A stretch of DNA of 64,000 nucleotides from Gordionus sp. m RMFG-2023 (Eukaryota > Nematomorpha > Gordioida > Chordodea > Parachordodidae), in assembly GCF_954871325.1 (NCBI RefSeq), contig NC_088778.1, positions 10,859,882-10,923,881 of the forward strand, in the 5' to 3' direction. Shown in pieces: positions 44,801-57,628 of this stretch (its first letter is position 1; each line of letters opens with the position of its first letter). The position numbers were made by a program, and so were the translations under genes. The notes below the pieces were generated by a model that made no database searches, was not told the origin of the DNA, and saw nothing but the letters and a program-made list of their open reading frames with translations.

Positions 44801-47454
44801 TTTTAATTATGTTAAGAATTATGAATTAGGCGTTTTGTCGTATTGCCAAAAAAATCTCGAAGATTCCCAAAATTGTATTTGAAGTAATTATGAAAATTAA
44901 AGAGGTTAAAATAATATATATTTTTAAGAAAACTAAACATAATAGAGATTGTATGCTAAACTTACTGTTACTCAATTTAGCATCACCATAAAACATTTAG
45001 AAACTTGCAAACCAATCCAAAGTAAATAATTTTGATTAATATTTAATCTTAAATTATATCCTATATTACTGAATTAATGTTTGTGTATTTTTATTATAGT
45101 ATCAAATGTATGTACTGCAGAATTCCAAAGTAAAATGTCAAATTAATATTTACAATAATTTTTCAAAGCTATTAATCTACAAGGTCCAGTCTTGGATAAC
45201 ACAGATAGTCCAGTTTTGGATAACACAAATTGTCTAAGTAAATTTTAATTATATTGGTATAACTATTTTTTAACAAAGTTATGAACCAAGAGGTCTTGGA
45301 GGAATAACAGAAATACCATTAGTCCAAGTAAATAGTATCTTTTAGATATTTATATCATTTTTAAACAAAGCTATTATTCAAAACAATTCTAACAATCAAA
45401 TGGTTCAATGTAGTTTGATTAAATCAAAATACAACAAAAATATTATCTATTCTAACAAATATTTAATTCAATTTATACATCATCATGCAAAAAAAAGGAG
45501 ATTGCATTTTTATATATTAATTAAAATTTTTATTATGAGATATTTGATATAAATTTTATTAATATTATATCAAAAATATATTTATAATAAAATTGTTTTG
45601 TCTATTATATATTAATAGATCTTGAGTATTGAGAGTTTGCTAAAATATTGTAAATTATCTGCAATTTATTTTTTAGTATATACTGTTCTTGTATTAATAT
45701 AAATATTAATTACCATTTATTTATTTAAATTTAATTTAAAATAAAAAGCATTTTTTAATTTATTTGTCAAATCTGTTACAACGTTTCAAAATTATACAAA
45801 TCTATAATCGCTTCAAATATATTTGTGGCCATTTTAGGTCATTTGACGTTTTTTCATAAATGTTCATACGAAGAGGTGGACCCTAACCAAATAATGTTAA
45901 ATTGTGATATAAATTTTGTAAAGATAAATCAAAATGATTTGTAAATTTTTTCAAAAATAAATCAAAATGATTTGTAAATTTTCTCAAAGATAAATTAAAA
46001 GTATATTTGAGGTTTTACTTTGGCATCTTACACTTGCATATGAAATGGAAGCTTTAATAAAAAGGTTAATGTTAAAGGATGATATGAATTTTGTAAAGAT
46101 AAATCAAAATGATCTGTAAATTTTTTAAAGATAAATTAAAAGAATATTTGAGGTTTTACTTTGGCATCCTAGAGTAAAATAATTTTTTTGAAGGCAGATT
46201 GCATCTATAATATATTAATATAATTAATATACTCGTGCATTCTTTGGACATAGTAAATAAATTGTTCTTAACAATCCAGCATCCAAGGCATGGTTTATTT
46301 GTGCATGTAAAGTAAGCAGTAAAGCTATTATAGTCTATGCTTTTTAAAGTGATTAGGCATAGCCATCTGAAACAGGTATCAGTGGATTATATTTTGTTAA
46401 AAAAAAATAGTAATAATTTTCCTTAACTAAGATTATTTAATTTCAAATAATATAGTCAAAGTATAATATTATTACAAAATACTTTTAAAGTAATAATACT
46501 TTATTGAATGTATGATATACCTTAATTTTATTTAAGATAATATTTGAAATATTAGTATTGGAGAATATGTGCAATATTTTCTATAGACTGAATGAAGTAT
46601 TGATTTAAAAAAAATTGGTTACCTTTATACTTCCTATTTATATAAACTCAAATTATTATGCTGGGTTGATTATTTAAAAATGGTATTTAGCTTGTAAATC
46701 CAATTTCACCTTTTCGTAAAGCGACAAAACGTATAAAGTTAATCATAATTCGAGACTACGGGACGATACGGATAATGTGCCTTATATATTTGCATTTGTA
46801 AATTTTTACTTATAAAATATAAGAGCCTACTTGCGATAAATAATAATTTTAAATATATCATTTTTAAATTAAAATAGTTATTATTTCTAAAAAGAAAGGG
46901 GGGGGGGGGTTTATAGATAAAAAAATTTAAATTCCTAATTAGTAGTATCTCTGAAGATCTAAATGTTTTCCTAATTTTTTATATGATATTCATTCTTAAG
47001 TATGTATATTTGGATTTTGCATAAGTCATCCACACAATTACCAAAGAAAAAAAATCAATTAAAATTATAATTTATAATGATGCATTAGTGGCAGAAAGTA
47101 TTTAAGGGGTTTAGCAAGGCTCGCTAACACTCGCTTTAACAATCGTGATATTTAAACAAAATATTTGTAACAGAAATTATGAAAAATAATTTAAAATTTA
47201 TCAAGAATTATATCCATGATCTTAAATCAAATAATGTGTTTCAAATCAAATTTGATATAAAAAATTTATAGTCATTACATATTACTTAATATTTTTATAA
47301 GATTAGGAAAAATATATGTATCTGAATGTCTTAAATTTAAAAATGAGTTCCTTGCTCAATTTGCCCTGTATTTCCCTATTATCTACCAATCCTTTAAAAA
47401 GTTTCAAATGATATTACCACTCAAATATTTTAAACTAAGTTCAAGTTAAAAAAA
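44801..47454. other. AT-rich intergenic sequence with a local direct repeat
   Basis: No gene was recognised. A block GTAAAGATAAATCAAAATGAT, then TTTGAGGTTTTACTTTGGCAT, occurs at about 45917-46030 and 46096-46167. ATGGAAGCTTTAATAAAAA occurs at 46044 and also near the MULE at 43281. Confidence 0.4.
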
Positions 47455-47925
47455 AAGAATAAAATAAAATTTAATTTAACATGTTCACAACATATATTTC
47501 ACCTATTTGCTTCAAATAAATTCGAAAAAACTTAAAAATGAAGATTATGACAATTGTCACTTTTCTAAGGTACATATTCACTGAAAATTTAATTTAACAT
47601 GTTCACAACATATATTTTTACCTATTTGCTTCAAAAAATTTCGAAAAAACTTAAAAATGACGATTATGACAAATTTTAACGCAAGCCGACCCAAGCCGAC
47701 CCATCAAGCCGACCCATCAAGCCGACCCATTAAGCCGACCCATTAAGCCGACCCAACAAGCCGACTCATTGGGTCGGCCCAATGGGTCGGCTCAGAAGAC
47801 CCATTGGGTCGGGTCTGATCTATCGCTAAATGGGTTCGCTCGGGTTTAAGGTCGTTTTTTCGGCTCAAACCTTGCTGGGTTTTCGGCCATGCCGACCCGA
47901 CCCAGCAATTTAACAACAGAGATTT
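47455..47925. mobile_element. GGGTCGG hAT-like element, reverse copy, left end not found
   Basis: It contains two units of the 117-bp array, then repeated AAGCCGACCCAT motifs and the end CAGCAATTTAACAACA. It is the reverse complement of the left side of 33038-33901. It interrupts repeat R, which continues at 47930. Confidence 0.7.
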
Positions 47926-47929
47926 TTAT

Positions 47930-49250
47930 TCATTGTTTTAAGGTAGATGTCATGCCAGGTCCAAGCTCACAATATTAGGAAGCATATAATTATAAATAAT
48001 TCTCAAGTTAATTTTATAAGGTAGGAATAAAGTAAAATACCATTCGGAGAGACCATATGGCAAACTTAAAAAAAAAATAGGATCCTTGTGAATAAGTATA
48101 GAATCATATAATATATAAATACCGTAATATGCATATTTTGGAATAAATATAAAATTCTAAAAATAGAAAACTTCGTTTAGTATTTTTTATTGATAGAATA
48201 AAAAGGAGTATTGTTAAAAAAGGTAGGATCCTTAAGAATAAATATATAATTTAATTGAATAAAAATAAATATTGTAATATATATTGATTTTTTGGAATAG
48301 ATATAAAATTCTATATAAAATTATTTATAATAAAAATATTGTATATTTTTTTGAGCATTACACAAAATATTCAGCAGGGATAATAGAGCAATGGTGGATC
48401 CGACAAAATGGTAAGCTTTTAAAAAAGTAGGATCCTTAAAAATTGTATTAATTTAGTTAAATATTAAAAATGTACTTTGTATATTTTTCACTTAGTTAGA
48501 CAAAATATTCATCAGAGATAAAAGGGCATATTGTGCAGCCCTACAAAATGGATAGCCTTAAAAATACGTAGGATGCTTAAAATAATATAAATTTATTTAA
48601 ATTATAAAAAAATAATCGATTTTTTGGAATAGATATAAAATCATATATAAAATTATTTATAATAAAGATAATGTACTATGTATATTTTTTTGTGTGTTAT
48701 ACAAAATAAACAGCAGGGATAATAGAGTAATGGTGGATCCGACAAAATGGTAAGCTTTTAAAAAAGTAGGATCCTTAAAAATTGTTATATTAATTTAGTT
48801 AAAAATTAAAAATGTACTTTGTATATTTTTCAGTTAGTTAGACACAATATTCATAAGAGATAAAAGGGCATATTGTTCAGCCTGACAAAATGGATAGCCT
48901 TAAAAATAGGTAGGATGCTAAAATAATATAAATTTAATTAAATTATAAAAAAGTAATTGATTTTTTGGAATAGATATAAAATCATATATATAATTATTTA
49001 TAATAAAAATAATGCACTATGTATATTTTTTTGTATGTTATACAAAATAATAAGCAGGGGTAATAGAGCAATGGTGGATCCGACAAAATGGTAAGCTTTT
49101 AAAAAAGTAGGATCCTTTGTATATTTTTCAGTTAGTTAGACAAAATATTCATCAGAGATAAAAAGGCATATTGTGCGGCCCGACAAAATGGATAGCTTTA
49201 AAAATACATAGGATGCTTAAATAATATACTTTGCTTAAATTATAAAATAA
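47930..49250. repeat. Repeat R with a satellite-like array of about 340 bp
   Basis: GGTGGATCCGACAAAATGG recurs at about 48392, 48731 and 49072. Each unit of about 340 bp is itself two related halves, GGTAAGCTTTTAAAAAAGTAGG and GGATAGCCTTAAAAATACGTAGG. No coding content. Confidence 0.82.
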
Positions 49251-49429
49251 TATCATACTAAGTAAATTTTAACAATTTATTTTTTATAATGCTTAATGAT
49301 TTTTATTCTTTATTTGTACCATGATCAAGGTTATAATTATATTTTGATTTTATCAATTTATAAAATGCTTTTATAAAAAAATACTATTTAAAAATAAATT
49401 AAGATTGTTGGTAGGATCATCTGTTTGTA

Positions 49430-49690
49430 TTCTATCCTATCCTATCCTATTATACACTGGGGAGACATCCCACAATTAAGTGGGCACTCCACCACTCCAT
49501 AGAGGGTGTCTCCAGTGAAGTGATTTTTGGCAGTAATTTACCCTGCTGTCAGGGTCCGTTTAATTTAAGAGGAACGGTACCTCTCGTGAATAAGCAAAGA
49601 TTTACTAACAGTAATTTACCCTACTGTCAATGCCCGTTTAATTTAAGAGAGCTTAAGGTATCTCTTGTGGATAAAGTTAGTATCTACTGA
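49430..49690. repeat. Hairpin and short tandem block of unknown origin
   Basis: TATCC repeats are followed by CACTGGGGAGACATCCC and, about 45 bp on, its inverted partner GGGTGTCTCCAGTG. A block AGTAATTTACCCTGCTGTCA, then CCGTTTAATTTAAGAG, occurs twice, 75 bp apart. It may be the untranslated region or terminal repeat of a retroelement. Confidence 0.4.
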
Positions 49691-50559
49691 GTTGATAAAG
49701 ATATATTTTAATAGTAGGGTGAGAATTAGAAATTTATATTTAGTAAGAAAAAAAAGCTGTTATTAAATATATGTATATAAGAAAGAAATAAGTAAAAGTG
49801 ATATAGGTAATAGAAGTAGACTAAAAGGAAAAAATTGTTAATTTGAGAAAAGATTTTAAATTGAGAAAAATTAAGATTTGACATTTGTTAGGTAATAGAA
49901 AAAGAAAGCAGACGATTTGATAAATTGATAGAAGAGAAGGGAAAAAGCTGACAATATTGTTTAAGGTTAAAAAATAACATGATGAATGTAAAGTTATTAA
50001 GATTAAAATTAATTGTAAGGTAATTAAAAAATAAGACTAAAAAAAGGGGGGGGGGGAAAGAAGGTATAAATTATTATATTATAAAAATAATAAAAATAAA
50101 TTAAAGGAATTGATAAGGTTTTGAGAAGTAGTGGTTAATAAATAATAGAGATAGGAGAAAAGAATGAGATAATAAAATTTAGTGATAAATAAATTCACTA
50201 AGGGAGGGGGAAAAATAAAGAAAGAGTTATTTATAAGGATTGGAGATTATAAAGCTCTATTTTATTCAATTCGCAAACACAAAACAAAATACAAATAATT
50301 AAAATCCCCCAAAAAACAAATAATTTATGATAATTTTCTTCTTTTGTCTCTTTTATACTATTTCTCCCTTCTGAATAACAAAGATTTGGTAATAATCTTT
50401 CCTAATAAAAAATATAAATTTTTATTATAATAATGACTTGCTAAATTAACAACAATTTGACAATTTAATTTTTTATGATAATGATGACTTGCTAAATTGA
50501 CAATGAATATATAAAATTAAAAGTTATATGACGTTGAATACGCAAATTTAAAGACAAAT
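49691..50559. other. Purine-rich tract, no gene
   Basis: The plus strand is strongly A/G-biased (GAGAAAAGATTTTAAATTGAG), with a G10 run near 50046. No feature beyond this. Confidence 0.4.
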
Positions 50560-51289
50560 GTATATATACATACAAGATACAACAATCATCTCCTTGTATT
50601 TTATACCAAATATATTCTCCTACATCCATAGTTCTATTATGGATGTAATTATATTATCTTTATCTTTCTTTTCTTCTAACGGTTTTAATAAGTCCAATCT
50701 AAATCAAATGTCACGATTAAACATTCTTTTAGAAGTTCCAGTTGTAGCATTTAATGTGTTTCTATAATTAAATATGAATTTATCAAGTGAAGTATCTAAA
50801 TCACTCTTTATATTTCTTTTCATCTTAAACTTTTTAACCATCGACAAAAAAAAGGGTCCAGGTCCGGGTTCGGGTACAGAAATAAAATTTAAAAAGACCC
50901 GGGTCCAGGGTCCGGGTTCAGGGAACATAATATTAATGATTCAAAATAAGATTTTTTTTCATTCATTTATTTATTATATTTCAATATATACATATTCATA
51001 ATTTACAAATGAAAAATTTTAAAATTAAATAATTTATATTTTAATATTTTATTCAATCGCACAATCATAATATCTTTTAAAATATCATCCTTGAGATTTC
51101 CATGTAAATTATACAATATATATTTCACAGATGAAAATTCACGTATACCCTTACCTAAAATAGATAGATATCTTTATAAAATTATTGTACTTACGATGCC
51201 GGTACGGCCATGAAGATTCTAGATAAGATATATAATTCTGGATATATTGAAGGATTTTTTTCCAAGAATTTTAAAATATTTATATCCTT

Positions 51290-51900
51290 ATTTATTTTCT
51301 TAACTTCTGAGAACTTTACTATTAAAGTTCGAATAGGCATTTTTTGATCCTCCTTTCTATCTGATGATAATTTGATTTTTTTTTCTCTATTTAAAAGTAA
51401 AATTTAAATATCATCAATGTTGCTATCATTATTATTATCACTACTAACAGTAGGTATTGTCGTAACCTCCAATATATTGTAAATTTGAGTATGCCATAAA
51501 TCCTTAAGGTGGTCTTTAGCCATTTGTTTTTGCTCAATATTCAATAAAACCTGATATCGAGGGTCTAAATATATAGAAGCGTATAAACACTATTTTGCAA
51601 ATATGTTGCTCACGAATTTTCATGTTTTCTAATATTTCGTATAAAAAGAAGTGTAAATTTTTCTAAATCTAATCGTCATCTAATCCATATGCCATAAAAA
51701 TTAAATAAACATAATTGTTCTGATTGTAATCTTAATATTGTTATTTTTAAAGGAACTAATACACTAGTAAGGTATTTTATTCGGCAACAATTCCGATTTA
51801 ATGACTTCACATGCTCCTACAATAAAATAATTACAGAAATCTTTCAAACTTAATAATCGTTCTAGCATCATACAAATTGAGGACGAACGTGTTGTGCATT
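51290..51900 (-). pseudogene. hAT transposase middle part, second copy
   Basis: It is the reverse-strand counterpart of the fragment at 35852-36457 and shares MMLERLLSLKDF and the acidic insert coded near 51410-51450. Stops and frame changes are frequent, and it is more decayed than the first copy. Confidence 0.7.
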
Positions 51901-52185
51901 ATCATTTAAATTAAAATATTATTACACAATTCACTTTAAAAATAATCAACGTATTTCTATAACATAGCATATTAAAAAATTTACATAATAAAATATTATT
52001 ATCTACACTAATGATATCAATCTCTAAATAAAATGGAAGCCCAGGAAGAAAATTGAAAGAAAAACGCGAAGATAAAATAAATGATTCCACAAAAAAAGTT
52101 AATATAATTTTAAAAAATTTATATTATTTTTTAAAAAAATATTTGTATTTTTAAAAATTTTTATGACACCTAGAACCCTTGGACC

Positions 52186-54809
52186 CAGTGGCCCCTACAA
52201 CGGGATCGGGGGGGGGGGTCCGAAGCAACTGCTTCTAAAAATTTGTGTGGAAGTACTTTTTTTTAAAAAAAATTTTTTAATATTTTTTTTTGTTAAATTT
52301 TTAAAAAAATTTTTTTTTTTTAATTTAATTCTTTTTTTGTTTTGCTACATCCATCCACAATCAAGTGATCTCTAGTTTATGAATATAATAATAAGACCCC
52401 CTACCCCACTTATTATTTAATTTAATATGTTTGACGTAAATTTTGGTCAATGTTTAGAAAATTAGGTTGTTATCCAAGATTTCTTGTCATAAAATTATTT
52501 TTCCAATTTCAAAATATGCTCAAAAATATTAACCAAAAATATACAAATGCCAAATTAAAAATTACACATCTCATAATATAAGAGATGATAAATGGACAGA
52601 CCACATTAGAAAAATGGTGGGCTTAATTTTAACGATATAAGGAAAAGCTTTGTAGTAGCTTTTTTCCATATTACAATTTATAATACCCCAGAAAGAATGT
52701 GTGGACAATAACCGTTCTATTATATAATACGATGTCTAGGTTATTTAATATCTCGTAACCAAGCCTTCTGGGGAATAGGCAACAAGAAGGCAATATGATG
52801 GGTCTTAATAAACTAATTGCAGATTCTGAACCTGTTGTCAAAATGTATTTACAACAAAATGAAGAAAGAAGTAGGGAGAAAAAAATTAGGGATTAAAATC
52901 TAAATTATATTCAAATCTATTATCATATAATAACATAAATATTCTCATTGAAACCATGAAAAATATGATTATAAAAATAATTCAAAAGGAGATTGAATAT
53001 AACAAGTGCTTAGTAAGATTTATTGAAAATAGCATATATTGTACAGGAAATACAACTGGTCTCGATATTAAAAATAATATAATATCCAAACTTGGCTCCA
53101 TGAATTTACCCCTCGAATTCCTAGTAGGGCAAAACTATGATGGCGCCTCAAACATGAGTGGAAGAATCAATGGAGTGCAGGCTTTGATTAGCGCGGAGGC
53201 GTCAAAGGCAGCTTTTATTTGGTGCTATTGTCATCGATTAAATTTAATCATTGTTCAATCATGCCAATCAATTAAAGAACTCAGAAATGTTTTAGAAATA
53301 TTAGATGAGATTTTTTTATATTTTAATGGCGTTAAATGATATGAGGTGCCCAAAGCATGTAAGAGTAATGTAATGACAAAATAGCAACGATTTCTACGCA
53401 TCAAAAATACCACTCAGTAATATTATCTTATTTGTTTAAATTTAAAATGTTTATTTTATATTTATAGAAGCTGGCTATCATCATACAAAGTAATTGTAAA
53501 TTTTTTCATACTTTATGATGCTTTGAGGGCAGCTTTGACAAATTTAAAGGATTCTGAAGATCCTGCCACTTCCACTATGGCTAGTGCTATAGTCTTTAGA
53601 ATAGAAGAATTTTATTTTATTTTATCACTTTGTGTTTTGGGTAAAATATTGCCGATAACAGCTTGGCTTGTACAAAATTACAAACCATTTCGAAGGATAT
53701 ATGTTTGCAATAAATCAAATTTAATTGGCAAAAGATTGTCTGATTAATTTGAGAAATATAATTTAAATTATTGTCTTTTATTATTTTTTAATCCTAATTG
53801 ATAATAACACTTAATTTTTGTATGTTTTTTCAAAAGCACAAAATTTTATGAAGGAGAGAATCTAACTTTTCATTTTGATAGTTCTAGACTTCAAACATTC
53901 CAATCCAAAAAAGGAGAGGTATATACTTTCATCATTTTTATTTTAGCTTTAAAACCAGTGTTTTATGCTGCACTTGATTTTTTATTTGATTATTATGCAG
54001 TTTAATGAAAGATTTAATGATGAATCAATGAAATTTTTAAATCAAACATAATTTTTTACACCAAAGGGAATGGCGGAAAAGTCCATTGTTAAAGATGATA
54101 TCGAGGATATGTGAATTTTATCATTTAAATTCAAGTCAAATTTTTGAAGAAATGTTGAAGTTTCGAAATATTTATAAGATGGCTAAAACAGGGGAGTAAA
54201 TTACTCGTGACCTAGAGGTTAAAGAATCTAAAATAGATTCTGAGAATTGTGAATTTATTTAAATAAATTATTTATACTAATACATTATTTAGCTTCTTCT
54301 TCTGATGATGATGATAATTCTGAGACTTATGATTCAGACTGGACAAACTATTCTTTTATTTTACCTTATCGTCTACTTTTAAATTTTTCTGCTTTCCCTA
54401 ATCAATTTTATATAAATATTTATTAACCATTCCTACTACCTCATGTACTGCCGAAAGGGTCATGAGTAAAATTAAATTAATTAAAACAAGATTTCGTAGC
54501 ACCATCATGAAAGATCCATTTCTCAATAATTTAACCAGTTTATCAATGGGAAAAAATTTATTTAAACAATTAAATATTGATGAAATTATAAATTCTTTCG
54601 CTTTCTCTTCCGATTTATCTAAATTATTAATTTAAAAAAAATATTTTTAAAGTTATATTTTTTTACATTTTATTTATATTATGTATTAAAGATTGATGCA
54701 TTAAAAATAATTTTTAATTATGGGTGTCAAAAAATAATTAACTATCGAGGGGGTGGGTACTTTTCAGGGGGGTATTGCTTCCATCCCTCAGAAAGTGTAG
54801 GGGCCACTG
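52186..54809 (+). mobile_element. TTF/ZMYM-type hAT, CAGTGGCCCCTAC ends
   Basis: The ends CAGTGGCCCCTAC and GTAGGGGCCACTG are inverted (one is GTGTAGGGGCCACTG in full) and are flanked by a perfect CTTGGACC duplication (52178-52185 and 54810-54817). The element is 2624 bp and sits inside the GGGTCCGGGTTC hAT. It carries a broken transposase on the plus strand. Confidence 0.92.
52925..54640 (+). pseudogene. TTF/ZMYM-type hAT transposase, broken
   Basis: The longest frame (52956-53339) contains LVGQNYDGASNMSGR, GVQALI and CYCHRLNLIIVQSC. This is the core of hAT transposases of the ZMYM/DUF4371 type (GQ-YDGA--MSG, H--AHRLNL). The C-terminal block at 54430-54640 reads PTTSCTAERVMSKIK and LIKTRFRSTIMKD, then DEIINSFA, the dimerisation domain. 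Between them are several frames with stops. The N-terminal zinc finger was not recognised. The order matches the family and the overall length is near full. Confidence 0.82.
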
Positions 54810-55908
54810 CTTGGACCCTTCACTTTTAAAAAGGGTCAGGTCCGGGTTCAGGTTCAGCCTTAATACAAGGGTTCAGGAGGGTTCAGGGTCCGGGTTCGCA
54901 CACCTAGAACCCTTGGACCCTCCACAAGGGTCCGGGTTCGGGTTCAGCCAAAATACAAGGGTTCAGGAGGGTTCAGGATCCGGGTTCGGGTTTACATCCC
55001 TGCTTCCATCTGACCATTAGACTTTTGGGGGTATGCGGACATAAGTACATGTTTTATGTCGTAATAGTTTCAAAATTTATCTAAAAGATTACTTGTGAAG
55101 TTAGTACCATTATCAGTGACTATATTTTCAGGTATTCAAAATAGCGAAATGGTTTTAAAAATTTCTTTTAATGTAATTTCAGTTGTAATGTTTTTGACAA
55201 GAACAATAATTGGGAATTTACTATAGGCATGGACTATTATCAATCAATTCTTTGTGAAAAACGGACCCGCATAATCTATGTGCATCCTTTCAAATGGTTT
55301 AGTTGCCGAAACCCATGGTTTTGTATTTTTTAGGATTGTCAAATATATATTACAGTCATCACAACTTTTAACTTCCATCTCGTTATTCATACCGGACCAC
55401 CACATGCAGGCGCGTACGCAGAAATTTGGTCTTGTTGGGGGGGGGAAATATAATTTTTAAGAAATATCCTTGAGCATAAATTTATTAGGACTAATAACTT
55501 TTCTAATACACAATTTTAAATTAATGTGAAATATAAAAAAATTATATATATAAACCGGCATATAAAAAACTATAAAATAAATGTGAATTATAAAATATAA
55601 AGTAAATATAATCACCATATGAATTACTTAAATGACCCAAAATAGAAATTTGAATTTTTTGAGCCTTTAAAATTTATATATAAAGTATAAAAAATTTAAA
55701 TTTTGGAAGTATAAATTAATACACAAAATGTTTCTTAGGAATAATTGTATTTTGTATGTTATAATTTACTATGTAAAATCCATTCTTCGTTGGGATTATG
55801 TTAATTTTTTAATTATCTCATCCTTACGGCGTTAAATGCCTATGAATATTCAAAAGATCCAAATTATTCAATCTACTTTCAGAAGTTGTACTTTTTAGGT
55901 ATGTTTTT

Positions 55909-56236
55909 CAGAGACTTGCAGGCCCGACCTCCGGGCCGGACCGTAGTTTAATTTTTTTTAATATATTCTGGCCGGACCCGAAATTTTTAAAAAAAAACAC
56001 ACTGGCTGGGCCTGAAAATTTTTTTTAAAAAAATATCCGAGCCGGGCTGTATATTTTAAAACCAAATATTTGAAATCGCCATTATTAGCTATAAAAGTAA
56101 AAAATAAATATAATTTATTTTAAAAAAATTCAGGCTGGGCCTGAAAATTTATTTTTAAAAAAACCCAGGCCGGGCCGAAAAAAATTTTGAAAAAAAATCC
56201 AGGCCGCCCTGCAAATGATACTTCTGCAGGACTCTG
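55909..56236. mobile_element. Nested GGGCCGGGCC-family element, copy in hAT 1
   Basis: It starts CAGAGACTTGCAGGCCCG and ends TTCTGCAGGACTCTG, with GGCCGGGCCTGAAAATTTT repeats inside. It occupies the same position as 62526-62881 in the sister hAT. Confidence 0.8.
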
Positions 56237-56462
56237 TTATTCTTCAAAAAGAGAATGTTCTCTCATTAGTTTACAAATGGGAAGAGTTGCTAATATATAT
56301 AACCATTTTAATACATTAGGAATATAATTAATCTAAAATGTGTTTGAAATAATGGCATCCAAAGCATTTTTTAGGACTATATCAACCATAGTTAAACTTT
56401 TAATCATAGTTATTCAGCTAATAAGGTATCATAAGATATTTTAACATCTTCATGATAAAAAA

Positions 56463-56817
56463 CTAACAAATATTCATTTTTTTTCTATCACCATCTGAAA
56501 AAGGTTGGGAAGGCTTTGTGGAAGTAATATCTGCAGATTTAAGTACTGCATGATGAATTAAAAACCATTCATTTATTTGGGTTATAAATACATCTAAGAG
56601 AGGGGACATTTGTTTTATAATTCTTCTACTGATCCTATATAATGTTTTGAAGATGAGCTCGCCTTGCTGCAAGTCGAGGGAGACAAATATTAAACTCGTA
56701 TAGCTCTGCTTTTGACTCAACAATATCATATAAAATATGAAATTCTTCATCAACATTAGCTCTAATTTCCTTGAGTTCTAATAAAATGCTCTCCGCTATT
56801 CTCATCTTCTTAATCAA
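56463..56817 (-). pseudogene. TTF-type hAT transposase, late region
   Basis: Two overlapping frames read MRIAESILLELKEIRANVDEE, LYEFNICLPRLAARRAHL and RRIIKQMSPLLDVFI. The pattern of a helix, then P-RR----R-N and a segment up to LD-FI is that of P52rIPK/ZMYM-type hAT proteins. It is truncated, and the frame changes between the two halves. Confidence 0.6.
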
Positions 56818-57386
56818 GTCAATGTCATGTTTTTGAAAAGTATTACATAAAATAGTTGTATAATTAAATAATAGATTCTAATGAGAAAAAAAATTTGGAA
56901 TAAGTATTGAATCCAATAATTTTATTGTTTCTGAGAAAATATTTCTTTCAAGCCATTATGATATTTAAAAGCATTAATAATCGGCTCTTCTAACTCCATA
57001 AAAGCTGTTACTGCTTGATGGCGGAGACTCGATCTCGTTGGACAAGTTTGCAATTTCTTTCTCCCTGGACAAGGAGTTTCAGAGATAATTATTATTTGAC
57101 TAGAAATTTAGATAAATATTACGCTACTAAAAATTTGAAAAAAATAGGTAAATATTACGCCAAGGAAAACTTAAAATCGAAATTAATTGATAAAATAACT
57201 TAGTAGATGAATGTGATAAATAAATGTAATTAAATATATATATGAGATAGGAATAGATATTAACAAATATAAATTAATATAAACAATAATATTTTTGAAA
57301 AATATAATCCGGCATCTGCATTTTTTGGCTGGGGGGGGGGGAGGGGTTATCCACCTGACACCCCCCCCCCGCTGCGTCCGCGCCTG

Positions 57387-57628
57387 ACCATATATAATCT
57401 TTAGTTAAGGATTTCCGCTCTCAAACCTTCATGTATTGTTTGCAGCAGTTTTTTTCTCATACTTAATGGAATTATGATTTTGTTGTTTTTGTAAAGACAA
57501 TCTTTAATAATACTTAGTTCCCATTCAATGCTTCTATATATTTCATTTTTTATAGGCTCGTTATTCTTTATATCATTTATGTCTTGCGATATTTCTCTTT
57601 TTAAGTTTCGTCACATATTTTGTTAAAG
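57387..57628. other. Gypsy fossil sequence right of the hAT insertion
   Basis: The polymerase region of the minus-strand gypsy fossil continues here; no separate gene was seen. Confidence 0.5.

Larger units (their letters stand above)
50843..55002 (-). mobile_element. hAT element, GGGTCCGGGTTC family, inserted in the gypsy fossil
   Basis: The right end TTTACATCCCTG is the reverse of CAGGGATGTAAACCC, and GGGTCCGGGTTC/GGGTTCAGG motifs crowd both sides. The minus strand at 51290-51900 is collinear with the transposase at 35852-36457. The flanks TAACCATC and CTTCCATC match in 5 of 8 positions. A second hAT (52186-54809) lies inside. The terminal block is partly duplicated at 54830-55000. Confidence 0.78.
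55407..57386 (-). mobile_element. hAT element, CAGGCGCGTACGCAG ends, copy 1
   Basis: The ends CAGGCGCGTACGCAG and CTGCGTCCGCGCCTG are inverted. The flanks ACCACATG and ACCATATA match in 6 of 8 positions. It is inserted in the gypsy fossil. It contains a nested GGGCCGGGCC-family element and a minus-strand transposase C-terminal region. Poly-G/C runs lie just inside both ends. Confidence 0.82.

Noticed and set aside
54775-55020. Repetitive Gly/Ser-rich 81-codon frame
   Set aside because: Translation of duplicated GGGTTCAGG end motifs of a hAT, not a structural protein.
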